From Talpa occidentalis (Eukaryota > Chordata > Mammalia > Eulipotyphla > Talpidae), in NCBI RefSeq assembly GCF_014898055.3, contig NW_023601212.1:41590329-41654328 (forward strand): DNA of 64,000 nt, written 5' to 3'. A program made the position numbers and the translations under genes. Shown here piece by piece: positions 48,100 through 60,202 of the stretch (position 1 is the stretch's first letter; every line of letters begins with the position of its first letter). A model generated the notes under the pieces. That model was not told the origin of the DNA. It did not search any database and worked only from the letters and a program-made list of their open reading frames with translations.

Positions 48100-49760
48100 C
48101 GGGCTCTAGCCCTCAAAGCCGGAATCCAGGTGAGCAACCGGACCGCTTTCCCGTGATGAACCGGGCACCACGTAGAGAAGATACTGTCCAGCTGAACCCC
48201 TCCAGACAGCGGCGCCCCGGGTACAGCAGCCGATCCGACACCCAGACAGACCCCTCCCCATCCCCCGCGCCTTTGACTCGTAGAGAAAAACAACCCTCAG
48301 CTCAGACCCTGCGGTGCCAGCCCCAGACGCGGCTCCTCCCGGGGCCGGAACCCGCGCGCAGCGCGCACACGCACCCTCTCGGCTCACACCCAGACACCTA
48401 CACAAACAGGGCGCCAAGCACCCGCGCGCACACGCACCGGGACACGCAGGCACCGCCGCGCCGCTTCCCCACAAAGGCTGGCGCGCGCTCGGGCACACGC
48501 AGCCACGCGCGGGCACACTCGTGGTCCCCTCCCCCGCCGGGCACCCCGCGGAGGCCCATCCGCACCCCCGCACTCCCGGTACTCTGTGGGGCAGCCCCTC
48601 CCGGTTCACTCGCTGCGGGGGCGGGGGGTGAGGTGCTGGCTGCCCCGACGCCCCTCCAGCTCAGGTGCGGTGGCCCCGCGGTTCCAGCATCCCCTCCCCA
48701 TTCGCGGCCTGGACAGGCCTCGGTCTCATCCTTCTCACACCCCCATCCCTCGACCTCTCGGCCCGCACACCTGTCCCAGGTGCGGCGTCCCCCTCGCTCG
48801 GGGCCCGCAGACACTCACCTGTCCAGCGCCGCTCTGGGATCGGCCCTGCGTGTCTCTCCTGCGGCTCCACGAACCCGGGCCCCCCGCCCGGCACATCTCC
48901 CGGAACCCGGGCGGGAGGAAAACGGGTGAGGGGCGGCGGGCGAGGGTGGCCTCCGTGTCCCCTCCTCACCCCAGCCCAGCACCGCCGCCAACAACCAAAA
49001 TTAAAAAAAAACCAAAACAATAAAGAAACCCAAAAAACGGATTACACAGATCCAAAGGCGGCCCCCTCGCGGCGACAGAGGCTCGGGGCTGGGGGCCAGT
49101 GGGTCCGCGCCCCTCCCGGGGAGGGAGGCGGCGGGGCGGCGGGGCGGGGGCGGCGTCAGAGCTCCGGGGGCTGGGGCGAGGCGGAGCCCCCGAGGCGGCG
49201 CCAGCAGCCGCCCGCATGTCCCCCGCAGCTCCGCGGCCCCGACGGAGGCGGCACGTGTGCGCCCAGGCGACTTCCCAGCCCCCTCCGACGGCGGCAGTGG
49301 CAGCCGAGGGGTTAACGGGGAAGCCGGGGCGCCCCTGCAGCCCCCGCCGCCCAGCGGCGCCGCTCCGGGGCCCGCGCTGCCCCATCCGCCGGGGCCTCCT
49401 CGGCAGACGGCGGGGCGGGGGCGCCGCAACGCCGGCAGCTCCCGCGCCGACGGCTCCCGCTCCCCGCAGTGGCCGCGGGGGGCTCGGGGTGGGGGCGGGC
49501 GGCGCGAAGTTTGGGGGGGGCGCGGCTGGAGGCGGGCGCGGCGGCGTCGCGCCCCCGGGGCGGCGGGAGGAGGGGGCGCCGGGCCGGCCCGTGGGCACCG
49601 CAGGACGCGCGGACCGAGCCGGCGCCGGGCACCAGCAATGACAAGCCGCCTGCTCGCCCCTCTCCCCGGCGCTCTCACTCCGGGAGGGGGGCGGCGGGCG
49701 CGCGCAAAACCCGGCCCGGAGCCGCCGCCGGGGACAGGCTGCAGCAACCTGCCGGGCGCA
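48100..49760 (-). promoter_or_regulatory. ADGRL1: CpG island, probable ADGRL1 promoter
   Basis: The densest CpG region of the window, with many GGCGGGG and CCGCCCC (Sp/KLF-type) boxes, strongest at 49050-49750. No TATA box was seen. It lies 14.5 kb upstream of the ATG exon, the usual place for the non-coding first exon of this gene. The transcription start is not resolvable by eye. Confidence 0.7.
48819..49300 (-). other. ADGRL1: Probable non-coding exon 1 of ADGRL1
   Basis: The 3' boundary is supported by a near-consensus donor on the minus strand, GGACAG|GTGAGT, at 48819/48818 inside the CpG island. The 5' boundary is a guess; starts anywhere up to about 49700 are possible. The transcript would carry an odd U/A-rich stretch (48995-49035) inside otherwise GC-rich DNA. 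Confidence 0.45.
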
Positions 49761-51300
49761 CTGGGGGGCGGCCCTAAAGCCCGGACTGGATTTTCCTTCC
49801 TTCCCTTTGCCTTCGCGAACTCCTCAGGAAAAGATGGGAGAGGAAAAGCAACCTACTGGATCCCACCGTTGAAGCGGGATATGGGGGGAGGGGAGGTGGG
49901 CGCAAGGAAGACCCGGAGCGGAATTTACGCCAGTGAAGTAAAGCCGGTGAGAGAAGCAGTAGGGGGAGATCTGGAAGGTTTATGCAAAACCCGGATTGGA
50001 TTAGACCGAGAAGGGGAGACGGGACGGGGGGAGGGGAGCTGCGACAGGGCCAATTGCACCCGGGGCACGCAAATTTCGGGCCGGATTCTTCCTCGGGAGA
50101 CGGAGTAATGCGTCATGCCTAATGCAGTGGGAAGAAGCAAGACCTGTCCTAGAATTTTCAGGACCTGGGCTTGCAGGGGGCTCAGGGAGGGGGCTGCTTA
50201 GTGGCCGAAGCTGCCAAGGCTACCCCATCTTCCAGGCAGCGACGAGCAAGAGGGAGGGGCAAAAGGAAGGCTGAAGTCAGGCACGAAGGGACCCGGAGCG
50301 CTGGCTGCACCGCAGCGGGCAGGTAAAAGCGGTTTCAGGATGCCTGGTTGTTGAGAGGGGAATGAGAAGAAGAGGCCGCTACCCTGGGAGACCAGACCTA
50401 CAATAAAAGGCGAGGGCGGGACGCAAAGCCAGGACTGGAATTAGGGACAAGACCCCAGTAGAAGATCCTGGGCAACCGGACACCAGCTTGGAACTGACCG
50501 GGCAGCGGGGAGGAGGGAAGTGTTAGGGGGAGGTTAGTATCTATAAACATCTCAATGTCTTGCTTTGGGAGGGGGGCGGGCGGGGGAAGAGAGAAAAATT
50601 GAATTTTAGTTTCTTGGCAAGAGCAAAAATCCGGTATGGATGTTCACAGCCTAGCAACTACACTGCAATTGGTGGACTTGAAGAAGTAGGGCAAGGAACC
50701 GGCAGCTTCATGGGCATCTGGCCCAGTGAGGCGAGGGGCAAGGTTTCAGGCCGAGCCCGGGAACCCTTCTTCAGTTGGGGAAGGCTATCCGACCTGGCCT
50801 GGATCCCTGGAGCCCTGACTGCCAAGACCCACAGCAGGGGCTCTGAAACCAGGCCCCAAGCCAAAAATAGGCACTTCAGCAGAACTGTCAACTCTGTGCA
50901 GGGTGGGGGCTGGGGAAAATTGGAAGGGGGCTGATAATCTCCGAGCCAAGTAGAGGGGGCAAGTCCTGAGAAGTAAGATCTGGTGAGGATTAGTGAGAAC
51001 TGACTTGGAGGCTGCTGACTCCATTTTACGAAAGATGGGTACGAACCCTAAGACTGATGGATGGGGAAAAGCAAATCTCAGGCTTGGATCCTTGGGGAAG
51101 GGAGTTCATCCTGTGGCTTAAATAGTCAAGTCAGCTGGTGCAAAGTTCAGTCAGGGCTGAATCTTAGCTACCCTGGAGCTGACACATAAGTGTGGGTGGG
51201 GGATAATGGGGAAGAGAGGAAGGACAGACAAATCCACATCTGGATTATAGAGGAGGAGAGAGAGCTGAGGATAGGGAGGAGCAAAACCCCAGTTTCCATC
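49700..51300 (+). repeat. Degenerate array of a CCGGACTGGATT-like motif
   Basis: A motif close to GCAAAACCCGGACTGGATT recurs at about 49704, 49774, 49848, 49902, 49984, 50069, 50137, 50423, 50633, 51071 and 51140. Weaker forms lie at 50259, 50690, 50739, 50959 and 51281. The first copies are spaced 54-85 bp and each follows a G-rich run. No known repeat family recognised. Confidence 0.5.
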
Positions 51301-52250
51301 TCCAAGGAAGAGATTGCATTGCCACCCAGGCTTGGTACTGCACAATGGGTGCTAGATAGGAAGACATGGAAAGATGAAGCCCCCTATGGCAACCCACCTT
51401 CTTCCACCCCCTTCCGTGGACAGCCTTCATTTCAGGACTGAGCAGGGATTCTCATAGCCCAGAACCTGAGCCAAATTTTCTCTCTAAACCTCAGGGTGGA
51501 GGGGGTAGGTGGACCAACTTTACTCCTTTGTGTCCAGGACCCCATGATGGCAGAACTCAGACCTTGAATCTGCCTCAACAGTTGAATCTCAGTGACCAGA
51601 TGCACATGAAGTAGAGGTTGATACACGGAGAAAGGCTCCTATTCATATGTGGATGACTGTGGGCTATCAACTCTGGGGTGGGAGAGGTGTCCTGCCTTTT
51701 TACACCCCAGCCTCCACTTTGAGAAATAAAGACAGCATCTGGTAAGACCCATGGGAGGCTTCGAGGTCCTGGGAATTGGGGTCGGATGCCTCCGGAGGGC
51801 AATGAGGACCCTTGCCCCCCCCACATCCAGACAGCTAGCTTCCTATAAACCCACTAGGAGTGAAAGGGCAAAGGGACACAGCTCCGGGAAAGCTGGGCAC
51901 CTAAGAGGCTCTGGCTGCAAGTCTCCTCCCCCCACCCCACCCTCAGCCATGAGTAGCCCACCCACATTCCTTCCAGGAGCAAGCCTAGGAGGTGGTTCTA
52001 ATTTGTATTTGCTGCGAGAAAGGGTGACTTTTACTTATATGAGGGGAAGAGGTGACATGTTTTAAGGCACCAGGATTAGTTTGGAAAAAATCCTGATCAG
52101 GACCCCCTCCTCTTTCATCCAGTGCCCCTGATTGTGGCCGGATCTGTTCCCCAGCTTTCATTCCACGGGTATTCTGGCCTTGTGGGAGGGGCTTAGAAGA
52201 TCAAGGATGAGGGGAGGCTGGGACGCGAAGGAACCTGGGCCGCCCTCCCT
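51300..52250. other. Upstream flank, nothing recognised
   Basis: No gene, no convincing open frame with coding character and no repeat I can name. Confidence 0.45.
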
Positions 52251-52255
52251 CTCCC

Positions 52256-52640
52256 CCGACCCTCGGCTGCGCAGCCGCAATGGAGGCCCGGCTCTGAGGA
52301 CTGACGCGCGCGTAAGCGTGCGCGCGCGCAGCATCAGGTGGACACCTCGTGCCTTGCATCGCGGGTCAGTGGGTACCTGCACTTCGGACGCTCCTCGCTT
52401 GGAGCATCTTACTGTGCGCTTCTCAGAGTGCCCCGCACCTTGGATGCCCCACGTCCCTTGCGTCTGCACGGGGCACCCCATCTTCTGTGTACCCCGTGCC
52501 CATAACGCCCCACACTCAGGATATCCTGCACCTAGGGCACCCTACTGTCTGATAGCCCCGCCTCTCGGGGACCCTACAGTCTATGCAACCAGCACCTCGA
52601 GCACCCGGGCATCAGACATGGATTGCTCAACAGTGCCCTC
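52256..52640 (+). repeat. GC-rich degenerate repeat with CpG cluster
   Basis: Starts with alternating purine-pyrimidine DNA (GCGCGCGTAAGCGTGCGCGC). Then blocks such as TGCCCCGCACCTTGGA, TGCCCCACGTCCCTTGCG, GTACCCCGTGCCCATAA, CGCCCCACACTCAGGATA and CCTGCACCTAGGGCACCC recur about every 18-24 bp. Confidence 0.45.
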
Positions 52641-53389
52641 CGTGTCGCGCTGCTACGTTCTGGGTGAGCTCCTCCTCCCCTATCTCCAACGCTCTGAGTC
52701 TTTTGCCTCAGGCCTAGCACCTTCCCCAGCGGGGTGTCCTGCTTCAGGCTATTAAGGTCCTTCTTGCAACCCAGTAACAAGTGCCAGAGGGGTGGAGGGG
52801 GAAAGGGAGAGGGTTTGGAGACAAAAACCATTCCTGGACTAGGGGGAAACCAGAGCAATGCACAGACCTCCATTACCTTGCAGTCGCCCAGCTTTTCCCA
52901 GAGCTCATTCCTCATGGAGTGTACAACCCTGCATGGCATTTCATTTTTGGGCTCATGTATTCACTCCTTGCATTTATTCCTCAGATACAGCACCCCTTAC
53001 ATGCCCTTACTGCAGGCGGGGACCTACACTTGAGGATGCCCTAGTGCCCCTTTGAAAAACAAAAACAAAAATGGAGTCTTCTAAGGGGCCCTTCCCATTC
53101 TAGTGGAAAAGGTAGACACAGAACGTATGATGGGATTAGCCCTGGAAAGTCAGCTAGGAGAGTGGATAGCAGACCTGTACAGTCTTAAGAGATTGAGGTT
53201 CTGTGTGCCCCCCACCCCCACCGTCTTGGAAGCTCCTTATGCCTTCATCTTGGGCAAATGTCTGAACCTCATCTAATTTTGTGCCCTCAACCAAATGAAG
53301 AACAAGGTGGAGAGGTCTCAGAATTGGACTGGGAGGATAGGGTGGGGTGGAGACTAATTCTGCATGTGGGACCATTCGGTCACTCAGCA

Positions 53390-54160
53390 AACACTTATTT
53401 AGCACCCACTGTGTGCCAGGCATGGTGCTAGGTTTTGGGTATACACAACAAACAGGTAGATTAGAGTCTCTGCTCTTGAGACTGATATTCTAATAGAGAA
53501 GACAAACCACAGATCAGACAAATGAAAGATACAGGATATCAGGCGATAAGTGCTGTGTGAGAAAAGGAGGGAAGGATGACAGAGTGTGTGGTGATGACTG
53601 CAACTTTAGATAGGGGAGATCAGGGAAGGCTTTGAGATGGTGGTATTTGGATAAACACCTGTGGAGATGAGAGAGGAACCATGGAGGGTCTGGGGAAGAG
53701 TATTGCTGATGGGGTACAGCCTGTGCAAAGGTCCTGAGGTTGAAATATGCTGAGTGTTCAGTGGATCCTTGAGAAAATCTTTGTGGCTGGAGGGAAGGAG
53801 TAAGGGGGAAAGAAAGAGGAGGTAAGTACTGGGGTAGAAGGTGATGACCACATGAGCTGCAGGATGGGCTTTGGGCTTTGCCCCAGCAAGCTAGGAGCCA
53901 AGGAGGGTTCCAAGGGGAGGGAAGTGGGCTGACTCAGGTGCTCACAGGTGCCCTCTGGCGGCTGTGGGGGAGCAGAGTGAGGCAGTCAAGAGCAGAAGTT
54001 GTTGCCCTGGTTCAGGTAATGTAGGGAGTGAGAGCAGAGAGGTAACAGTGGAGGTAAGCAGTAGATGTTGGATTCTGAGTGTATTTTGAAGGTGGAGCAA
54101 ATAGAAGTGGGATGGGAGAAAGAAACATCTTAAAGCTAGTGGCCTGAGCACGCTGAAGCA
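53390..54160 (+). repeat. Ancient dispersed repeat, longest copy
   Basis: Motif order: TTAGCACCCACTGTGTGCCAGG, GATATTCTAATAGAGAAGAC, GATAAGTGCTGTGTGAG, GCAACTTTAGATAGGG, CTGTGCAAAGGTCCTGAGG, GAGTGTATTTTGAAGGTGGA. Related fragments: 29420-30350, 43540-43720, 45020-45260, 54935-55270. Confidence 0.5.
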
Positions 54161-55399
54161 CATGTTGGGAGAGGCAGTTTTTGGAAGTTAGATTCAGGAG
54201 TTACATTTGATTTATTAGATGTTCAAATGGAGGTATTGAGTTGGTGACTAGGGAGAGGCCAAGGACTGACTGAGAAATGGCCCCCATTAACACTAATCAT
54301 CTTATTTACTCTTTATGACCACACCATGGGATAAGTACTTTCTCCCAGGTTACAGAAGGGGAAAATGAGGTTTGTAACTCACCCAAATAACTAAAATATG
54401 GAATCAGGTTCTGAGTCAGTGCCTACTGACCCACGACCTGGCTTGGAGCCACTTCCAGGCTATGGAGGGGACAGGGAGAGGGACTACAGGGTTGGTAGGA
54501 TTCATCCTCAAACATTGAAGGGTGGAAGGAGCAAACACAGCCTCCAGCCAGGACCAGCTCTAGGGTAAGGCACGGGATGCACTTCCTGGGCCTCCAAATT
54601 TTAGAGGATACCCCCAAACTCAACACTTCGAATAATATTGCAACACAATACTTAAAAAAAAAAAACAAACTCATGCAAAAAATCACAATAACAAACATTC
54701 AACTTTTAAAACAAAGACAGGCTGGGTAAGAGTGCCATGTGGAGCTCTATGGGAGCCTGAGGGAAAAGGAAAGGCCAGGAATGCTGATGCTCTCTTTTTA
54801 TTGACCATTTTGATGTTTGTTCATCATGGGCTTTTTTTCCCCCTGAATTTTGATTTTGTGAGCTATTGCATTAAAATGGGGTTTAACTGTATGGCTGAAT
54901 GTTCTCCCTCTTATGCCTCCGTCTGCTCCCCACCTTGGTTTCAGGCCTCTTTCTGGGGGCTGAGGGTATGACGGTGAGTGAGACACAAAGTATGGTCTTC
55001 TTGGCGCTTCATGTTTTTATTGGGGAGGCTGACAATTCAGTAGTGATAAGAGGAAAATTTCAGAGCATGATCAGTGCTATGAAGGGAGGAGCAAAGAGTC
55101 ATGGGGCAGCATGCCGATGAGATGATTAGACGAAGGTAGTGCTTCCTAGGAGGAGACATTTGAGCAGAGGGCAGGAAACTAAGAAGGAGCCCATCATGTC
55201 CCTTCAAGAAGAGGGAGAAGCAAATGCAAAGGGCCAGTGGTTGGCACAGGCAAGGCTCTTTGAAAAGCAGGATGATTAGCATAGTGGGAACTCAGAATCA
55301 TAGGGAGAGTCTGGATTTCAGTGACAGGGAGTTGGGGGGGGGGTGCCCGGGAGGTGGCTTGGGTTAGGGGATGGCATGTTCTTATTTGAATGTTTAATG

Positions 55400-55985
55400 G
55401 ATTCTAAGAACAGTTCCTCAATAAATATAACAGAATTACCATATGACCCAGCAATTCTACTCTTAGGTGCTTTCTTAAAGGAATGGAAAGCAAGGACTCA
55501 AAGTGATATTTGTACAGCCATGTTCACAGAAACATTTTCACAATCACCAAAAGATGGAAACAACCAATGTCCATCAATGAATGAACAGATTAAAAAAAAA
55601 AAAGTGGTCTGTCCATACCAGGGAATATTATTCAGCCATAAAAAGAAATGAAACACTGATTCATACTACTGTAGATGACCCTTGAAAACATTCTGAGTTT
55701 AAGAAGCCAGACACAAAAGGAAGGCCACATATTGTATGATTCCAGTTATATGAAATGTCTGAACATGTAAACCCATAGAGACAGGAAGCAGGTTGGTGGT
55801 TGTCAGGGTCTGGGGGAAGATGGTGGTTAAGGAATTTTCTGCTGATGAAAATGTCTTAGAACTAGGATAGAGGTGGTAGTTGTACAATACAGTGAGTGAA
55901 TGTACTAAATGCCACTATATCATTCACCTTAAAGTGGTTAGTGAATTTTATGGATGTGAATGTTACCTCAATTTTTGACAAAATT
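55400..55985 (+). mobile_element. Old L1 3' end, sense
   Basis: Degraded ORF2 end (TACCATATGACCCAGCAATT, GGGAATATTATTCAGCCATA) and 3' UTR (AAGCCAGACACAAAAGG, CCAGTTATATGAAATGTC). A run of A inside it breaks the frame. Confidence 0.88.
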
Positions 55986-57529
55986 ATAGGGGCATTTATG
56001 AGCTGGAGCTAGAAGTCTGGGAAGGTGGCCACTCCCAGCAAGGCAGATGAGAAGCCAGGGAAGCCTAGGACAGGATGCTAGGGAGATTTGAGGCATACTC
56101 TAGAGACAGACCAACAGGACCTCTGTACCTTTGAACCTCTATCAAACTGCTCAACTTTGACATCTTGACCACACTGTTGAAAGCTGCCAACCCCCACCCA
56201 CTCCCAAAAGTGAGAGCCTGGGAAGCTTCCTGGGTGCAGATGGAGCAGAAAGTTGGCAGGAATGGTGGGTTCCCAGTTAGGCACTAATTGGGGCGCCCAA
56301 ATGGGCTGCGCTTCTCTCCCCGTCCGCTAGGGGCCACTGCCCCGCTACTCTGCAGATAGGTGAAGAGACCCCGCCTCTTCCCCGCCCCCTAGGTGAGCAG
56401 AGGCCGGGTACCGGGAGAGGTGTCGGAGGTGGGGGCTGCTGAGGAGAAAAAGAGTCTTGGGGACGGTGGAGGTGTGAAGAGGAGGAGATAGCTGCCCTAG
56501 GAGGAGCCTTGTAGGAGGGAGGGTGAGGAAAGGAGGTTAAGGGGTCTGGCAGAGAGGAATTGAGATGAAGCCACCCAGGTATAGAGCAAAGGTGGGGGAG
56601 GGAAGACAGGGGAGCTGATGAGATAGGGAGAGTTTTGGAGAGAAAGGGGACTAGACTGGGGGACAGTGCATGGGTAGCTGGGCCTGGTCTGTGAGCTGTT
56701 AAGGACCCCATGGAAGAGGCCCTGTGCTTTCCAGTGTTGACTGGGCCCAGCAGTTAGGTTAGTTTCTCAGGTCCTGACTTATTGAGCCAACCAATAGGAA
56801 AGGGATTTATTCAACCTGTCGTGAGGGCTCTCCTCCTTTCTTCTTCACATCCCTAGCTCCATGGGCTCCATTTACTATTCATTGAGCTGGGCGTTGGGCA
56901 TATGACAATGAATTAGACAGATGTAGTCCTGGCTGGGAGCTGGCAACGACTCACCTATGCAAGGGTGCAGGGGTGGAAGGCAGGCCCCACCTGCAGTACA
57001 ATGATTGGGAAGCTCTCCTCAGCATGGGGTTCAGAGAAGGCTGCCCTGTGGAAGTGACTTGTAAGCAGAGAACTCCCTGAAAGTAGAAGGCCCTGATGAT
57101 CCAGGAAAGGAGGAGATTCCGAGGATGTTGCCAAAATAAAAGCCAGCAAAGTCCAGGCTGCAGCAGGATGGTAGGGAGGGGTGGGGTGTGAAGCTCTTGA
57201 AAGTAGCTGCCACATCTAAAGGGGCTTCCAGCTTTGCAAAATGGAGTGGAATTGGGATCAGGGTTGAGAAGGAGGGGAGGCCGTGGAGGTTATGGCTGCA
57301 GGAAGGAAGAAGGTGATTCCGACCATCATGAACCCTACAGGGGCCATGTAGTCAAATACTGACCAGGGAACAAAAGTGCAGACATGGGGGCAACAAGCAG
57401 CTGTAGACACACCTGCTTTTAAGCCAATGGCCAGCTGCTTGCTATTACAAGCTCCAACTGAGTGCTACCCTGTGGGAAGTCTGGCACTGAGTTGCCAAAA
57501 TGGTGAATTCAGGGTTTTTGTGCAAAATT

Positions 57530-57905
57530 TCCTGAGCTTTAAACTATCACACACTGATCTGTTAAATTGCTTTCACCCGGCCATTCCAGTCTTGGGTTTA
57601 TTCCTGGTGGGAAAGGGAGCGTATGCCCACCCAAAGTCACATACACTCATGCTCATAGCAGCTTCATCCACCATCACCAGATGCTAGACACCCAGCAAAT
57701 GGCCATCAACTGGCAAAGAGAAAATAAAATGGGTTTTTATTCATACAATGGAATAGGATGCAGCCATGAAAAAGAACAAGCTATGAAAGCAGGCATCACA
57801 TAGATGGATCTGAGAGGGAGACAATGTTGAACAAAAGTGCAGGACACAGATAGGGCATGCCATGTGATTCTATTCCTATAACATTCAGGGACTGAGTGTA
57901 AGAAT
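57530..57905 (+). mobile_element. Old L1 fragment, sense
   Basis: Strongly diverged ORF2 end: CTCATGCTCATAGCAGCTTC, AATGGCCATCAACTGGC, TTTTTATTCATACAATGGAATAGGA in short matches, then ATGTGATTCTATTCC. Confidence 0.75.
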
Positions 57906-57947
57906 AATCTGTGCAGACTGGGCGGTGGGGCTGGGGGGAGCGGAGGG

Positions 57948-58138
57948 CAGGTTTTCTAACTGTGCCATTATTGATATTTGGGGCTGAATGATATTATTGT
58001 GGGGGTCTGTCCTGTGCATTGGGGGATGTTGAGCAGCATCCTTGGTCTCTACCCACTAGATGTCACTACCCTCCCCTCCTTATTGTGACAAAATATGTCC
58101 CTTGGGGTAGGGCACAATTAAACAAACTCAGCTAAGAA
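57948..58138 (-). mobile_element. MER20-type DNA transposon, antisense
   Basis: CATTATTGATATTTGGGGC, GGGGGTCTGTCCTGTGCATT, GTTGAGCAGCATCC, CTACCCACTAGATGTCACTA: reverse strand of MER20. Confidence 0.85.
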
Positions 58139-58284
58139 CGATTGGGAAAGTGATACTTTGGGGGCAGGATACTCACTGTAAAGGAAGCTTCTGAGAAATG
58201 AATTCTTTATGCCTTGGGCTAGGTGGTGGTCTTTTAAGAGGTGTATTTTTTTAAGATGTGTGTGCTTCACCAGAAAAGACCTTA

Positions 58285-58615
58285 CTAACCCTGTAACATG
58301 GAAACCCTGGAAAACATGATGCTGAGTGAGAGAAGCCAGACACAAAAGGCCAGATGTTGTATGACTCCATTTATATGAAATGTCCAGAACAGCCAAATCC
58401 ATTGAGACAGAAAGCAGATCTGTGGTAGCTAGAGGCCTGGATGGGGGAGGAGGTAATGCAGAGGTTTCCTTTGGGAGCATGAGTATATTTTAGAATTAGA
58501 TACTGGTGAAAGTTGCACAAGACTTGAATATACCACCAAGCACCTGATTGTACACTTTAAAATGGCTAATCTTACCTGAGATACATTTTGCCTTGAAAAG
58601 AAATTGTTAAAAACT
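58285..58615 (+). mobile_element. Old L1 3' UTR fragment, sense
   Basis: TGAGTGAGAGAAGCCAGACA, CTCCATTTATATGAAATGTC, ACACTTTAAAATGGCTAATC. Confidence 0.8.
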
Positions 58616-59159
58616 GAGCTAACCTGCACAGACTGAACAAGACACATTGGCGGGCAGGGCGGAAGCAACTCAGAGGCTGCAAAGGCAGAAAAGTATGTCT
58701 CGGCTCAGGGGAGCGCTCCCTCTTAACCCAGCCTGTCAGGCCTGGAAAGAAATCTGCGGGCAGGTCAGAGGCCAGCCTGCGAGCTGTTGAAGGGAATGCA
58801 GAGTTCTGACATGTGGAAGAGAAATGACAGCCACTCAGCACAGCCTGATGCCATGGAGGGAGGATAAAGTGGGGCTTGCTAAGGCATTCTCTGCCGACTT
58901 GGGGGAAGGAGAAAGACTCACCCCAGCCCTTCAGCAGCCCACAGAGAAGCAGGCTTCTTGAGGGCTTGGCCTGCATTGGATACACAGGGTCTTAGGGGTG
59001 ACATTTGCACCTATGTTGCGGAGAACCAGCCTCCTGGCTCCTGTGGGTCAGGGGCAGGAGCCCGCTGAGTGTTCAGGGTCTTATCTTTACTGGCTTCAAA
59101 AAATTAAATGAGTGAAGAGAAAAAGCAAGTAGGCTAAGGTTCTAGGAAGCTGTGGGGCT

Positions 59160-59850
59160 TACAGTGGCCCCTCACAAGATATGTCTATATAGAACCTGTG
59201 GATGTGACTTTGTCTGGAAACAGGATATTTGAAGAGGTAACAAGGGTAATGATCTTTTGATGACTTCATCCTGGATTAGGGTGAGACTTTAAGCCAATGA
59301 CAAATGTTGTTAGAGTGGAAGGGTGAAGGTAGAGGAGGAGGCTATGGGCAGAGATTGGAGTGAGGCAGCCACAAGCCAAGAAGCATTAGAAGCTGGGAGA
59401 GGGGCCTCCCTGGTGGTGCAAGGGATTAAACACAGAACTGTGAAGCTATCCACAGCCTCTGCAGCACAAGTTCGATCCCCAGCCAGCCAGGGAGCTACCC
59501 ACCTGGCCCTGCAGACCTCTCCTGTCTTGCCTGCTCCCCTCAGCAGTGTATTTCAGTCAGTCTGTCTGTTCTATTTCCCACTCTGTCTCTGGTGAATCTT
59601 CCCACCCCACCCTACACACACACCTCTGGCCTGTACCTCAGTTCTTGTATGCATAAATAAATAAATCTTTAAAAAAAAAAAAAAAAGAAAAGAAGCTGGG
59701 AGAGGCAGGAAGGATCCTCCCCTGGAGCCTTTGGGAGAGCTCCATCCTGCTGACACCTTGATTTCTGGCCTCCAGAACAGAGAGAATATAAATTCCTTGC
59801 TTTAAGCCACCTCATGTGTGGACCTTTGTTACAGCAGCCCTCAGAAACTA
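59160..59850 (+). mobile_element. MLT1-type solo LTR split by SINE copy 7
   Basis: Left part to 59401: GTGACTTTGTCTGGAAACAG, AGACTTTAAGCCAATGAC, CAGCCACAAGCCAAGAAGC. Right part from 59691: CTGCTGACACCTTGATTTCT, GCTTTAAGCCACC, TTGTTACAGCAGCCC. No viral coding part. Confidence 0.7.
59402..59686 (+). mobile_element. tRNA-derived SINE, copy 7
   Basis: Sense copy inside the LTR. Target duplication AGAAGCTGGGAGAGG at 59388-59402 and 59691-59705. B box GTTCGATCCC at 59470. Confidence 0.95.
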
Positions 59851-60202
59851 ATTCAAGCCTGACATTCAATCCCACAAACATTTATGAAGCCCCTCAAATG
59901 GCTTGTGGTATAGTGGGGAAAGCAAACATATGGATGAATCATTCTGGTGTGCTGGAATCACTGTTGACAGAGGAGAGCATCCGGGGTAGATACATAGTAC
60001 AATGCATATCTGCTTGGAACTCTAGAGCAGAGGTGAACACACGGGACTGGGCCCAGATCACGCTACAACCTACAGGGAATAACAGGTAATATAAACATGC
60101 CAAGTGACCAAGAGAAGACCATCAGAAATACCACATGGGGGCTTGAGCATCAAGAGACAGTAAGGAGTGGTGAGATTCTGGCAAAGAATACAATTGACCC
60201 TT

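Larger units (their letters stand above)
34319..48818 (-). other. ADGRL1 intron 1
   Basis: A 14.5 kb intron before the ATG exon. It holds a MER2-like element, an L1 broken by a DNA transposon, an MLT1 LTR, one SINE, an L1 inside another DNA transposon, MER20, and several MIR/L2 relics (listed separately). An AT-rich, repeat-free block at 46925-47110 may be regulatory. I see no coding exon in it. Confidence 0.6.

Noticed and set aside
48153..48929. 258-codon plus-strand open frame in the CpG island
   Set aside because: Composition is that of translated GC-rich DNA (P, R, S, A, T). No domain, no codon structure, and another frame is open across much of the same stretch.
49257..50108. 283-codon plus-strand open frame
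   Set aside because: Low-complexity G/R/A/P translation in the CpG island with overlapping open frames on both strands; stop depletion by GC content explains it.
56277..56711. 144-codon minus-strand frame near a CpG-containing patch as a new gene
   Set aside because: Translation is Pro/Ser-rich without domain, with no splice partners or supporting signals.
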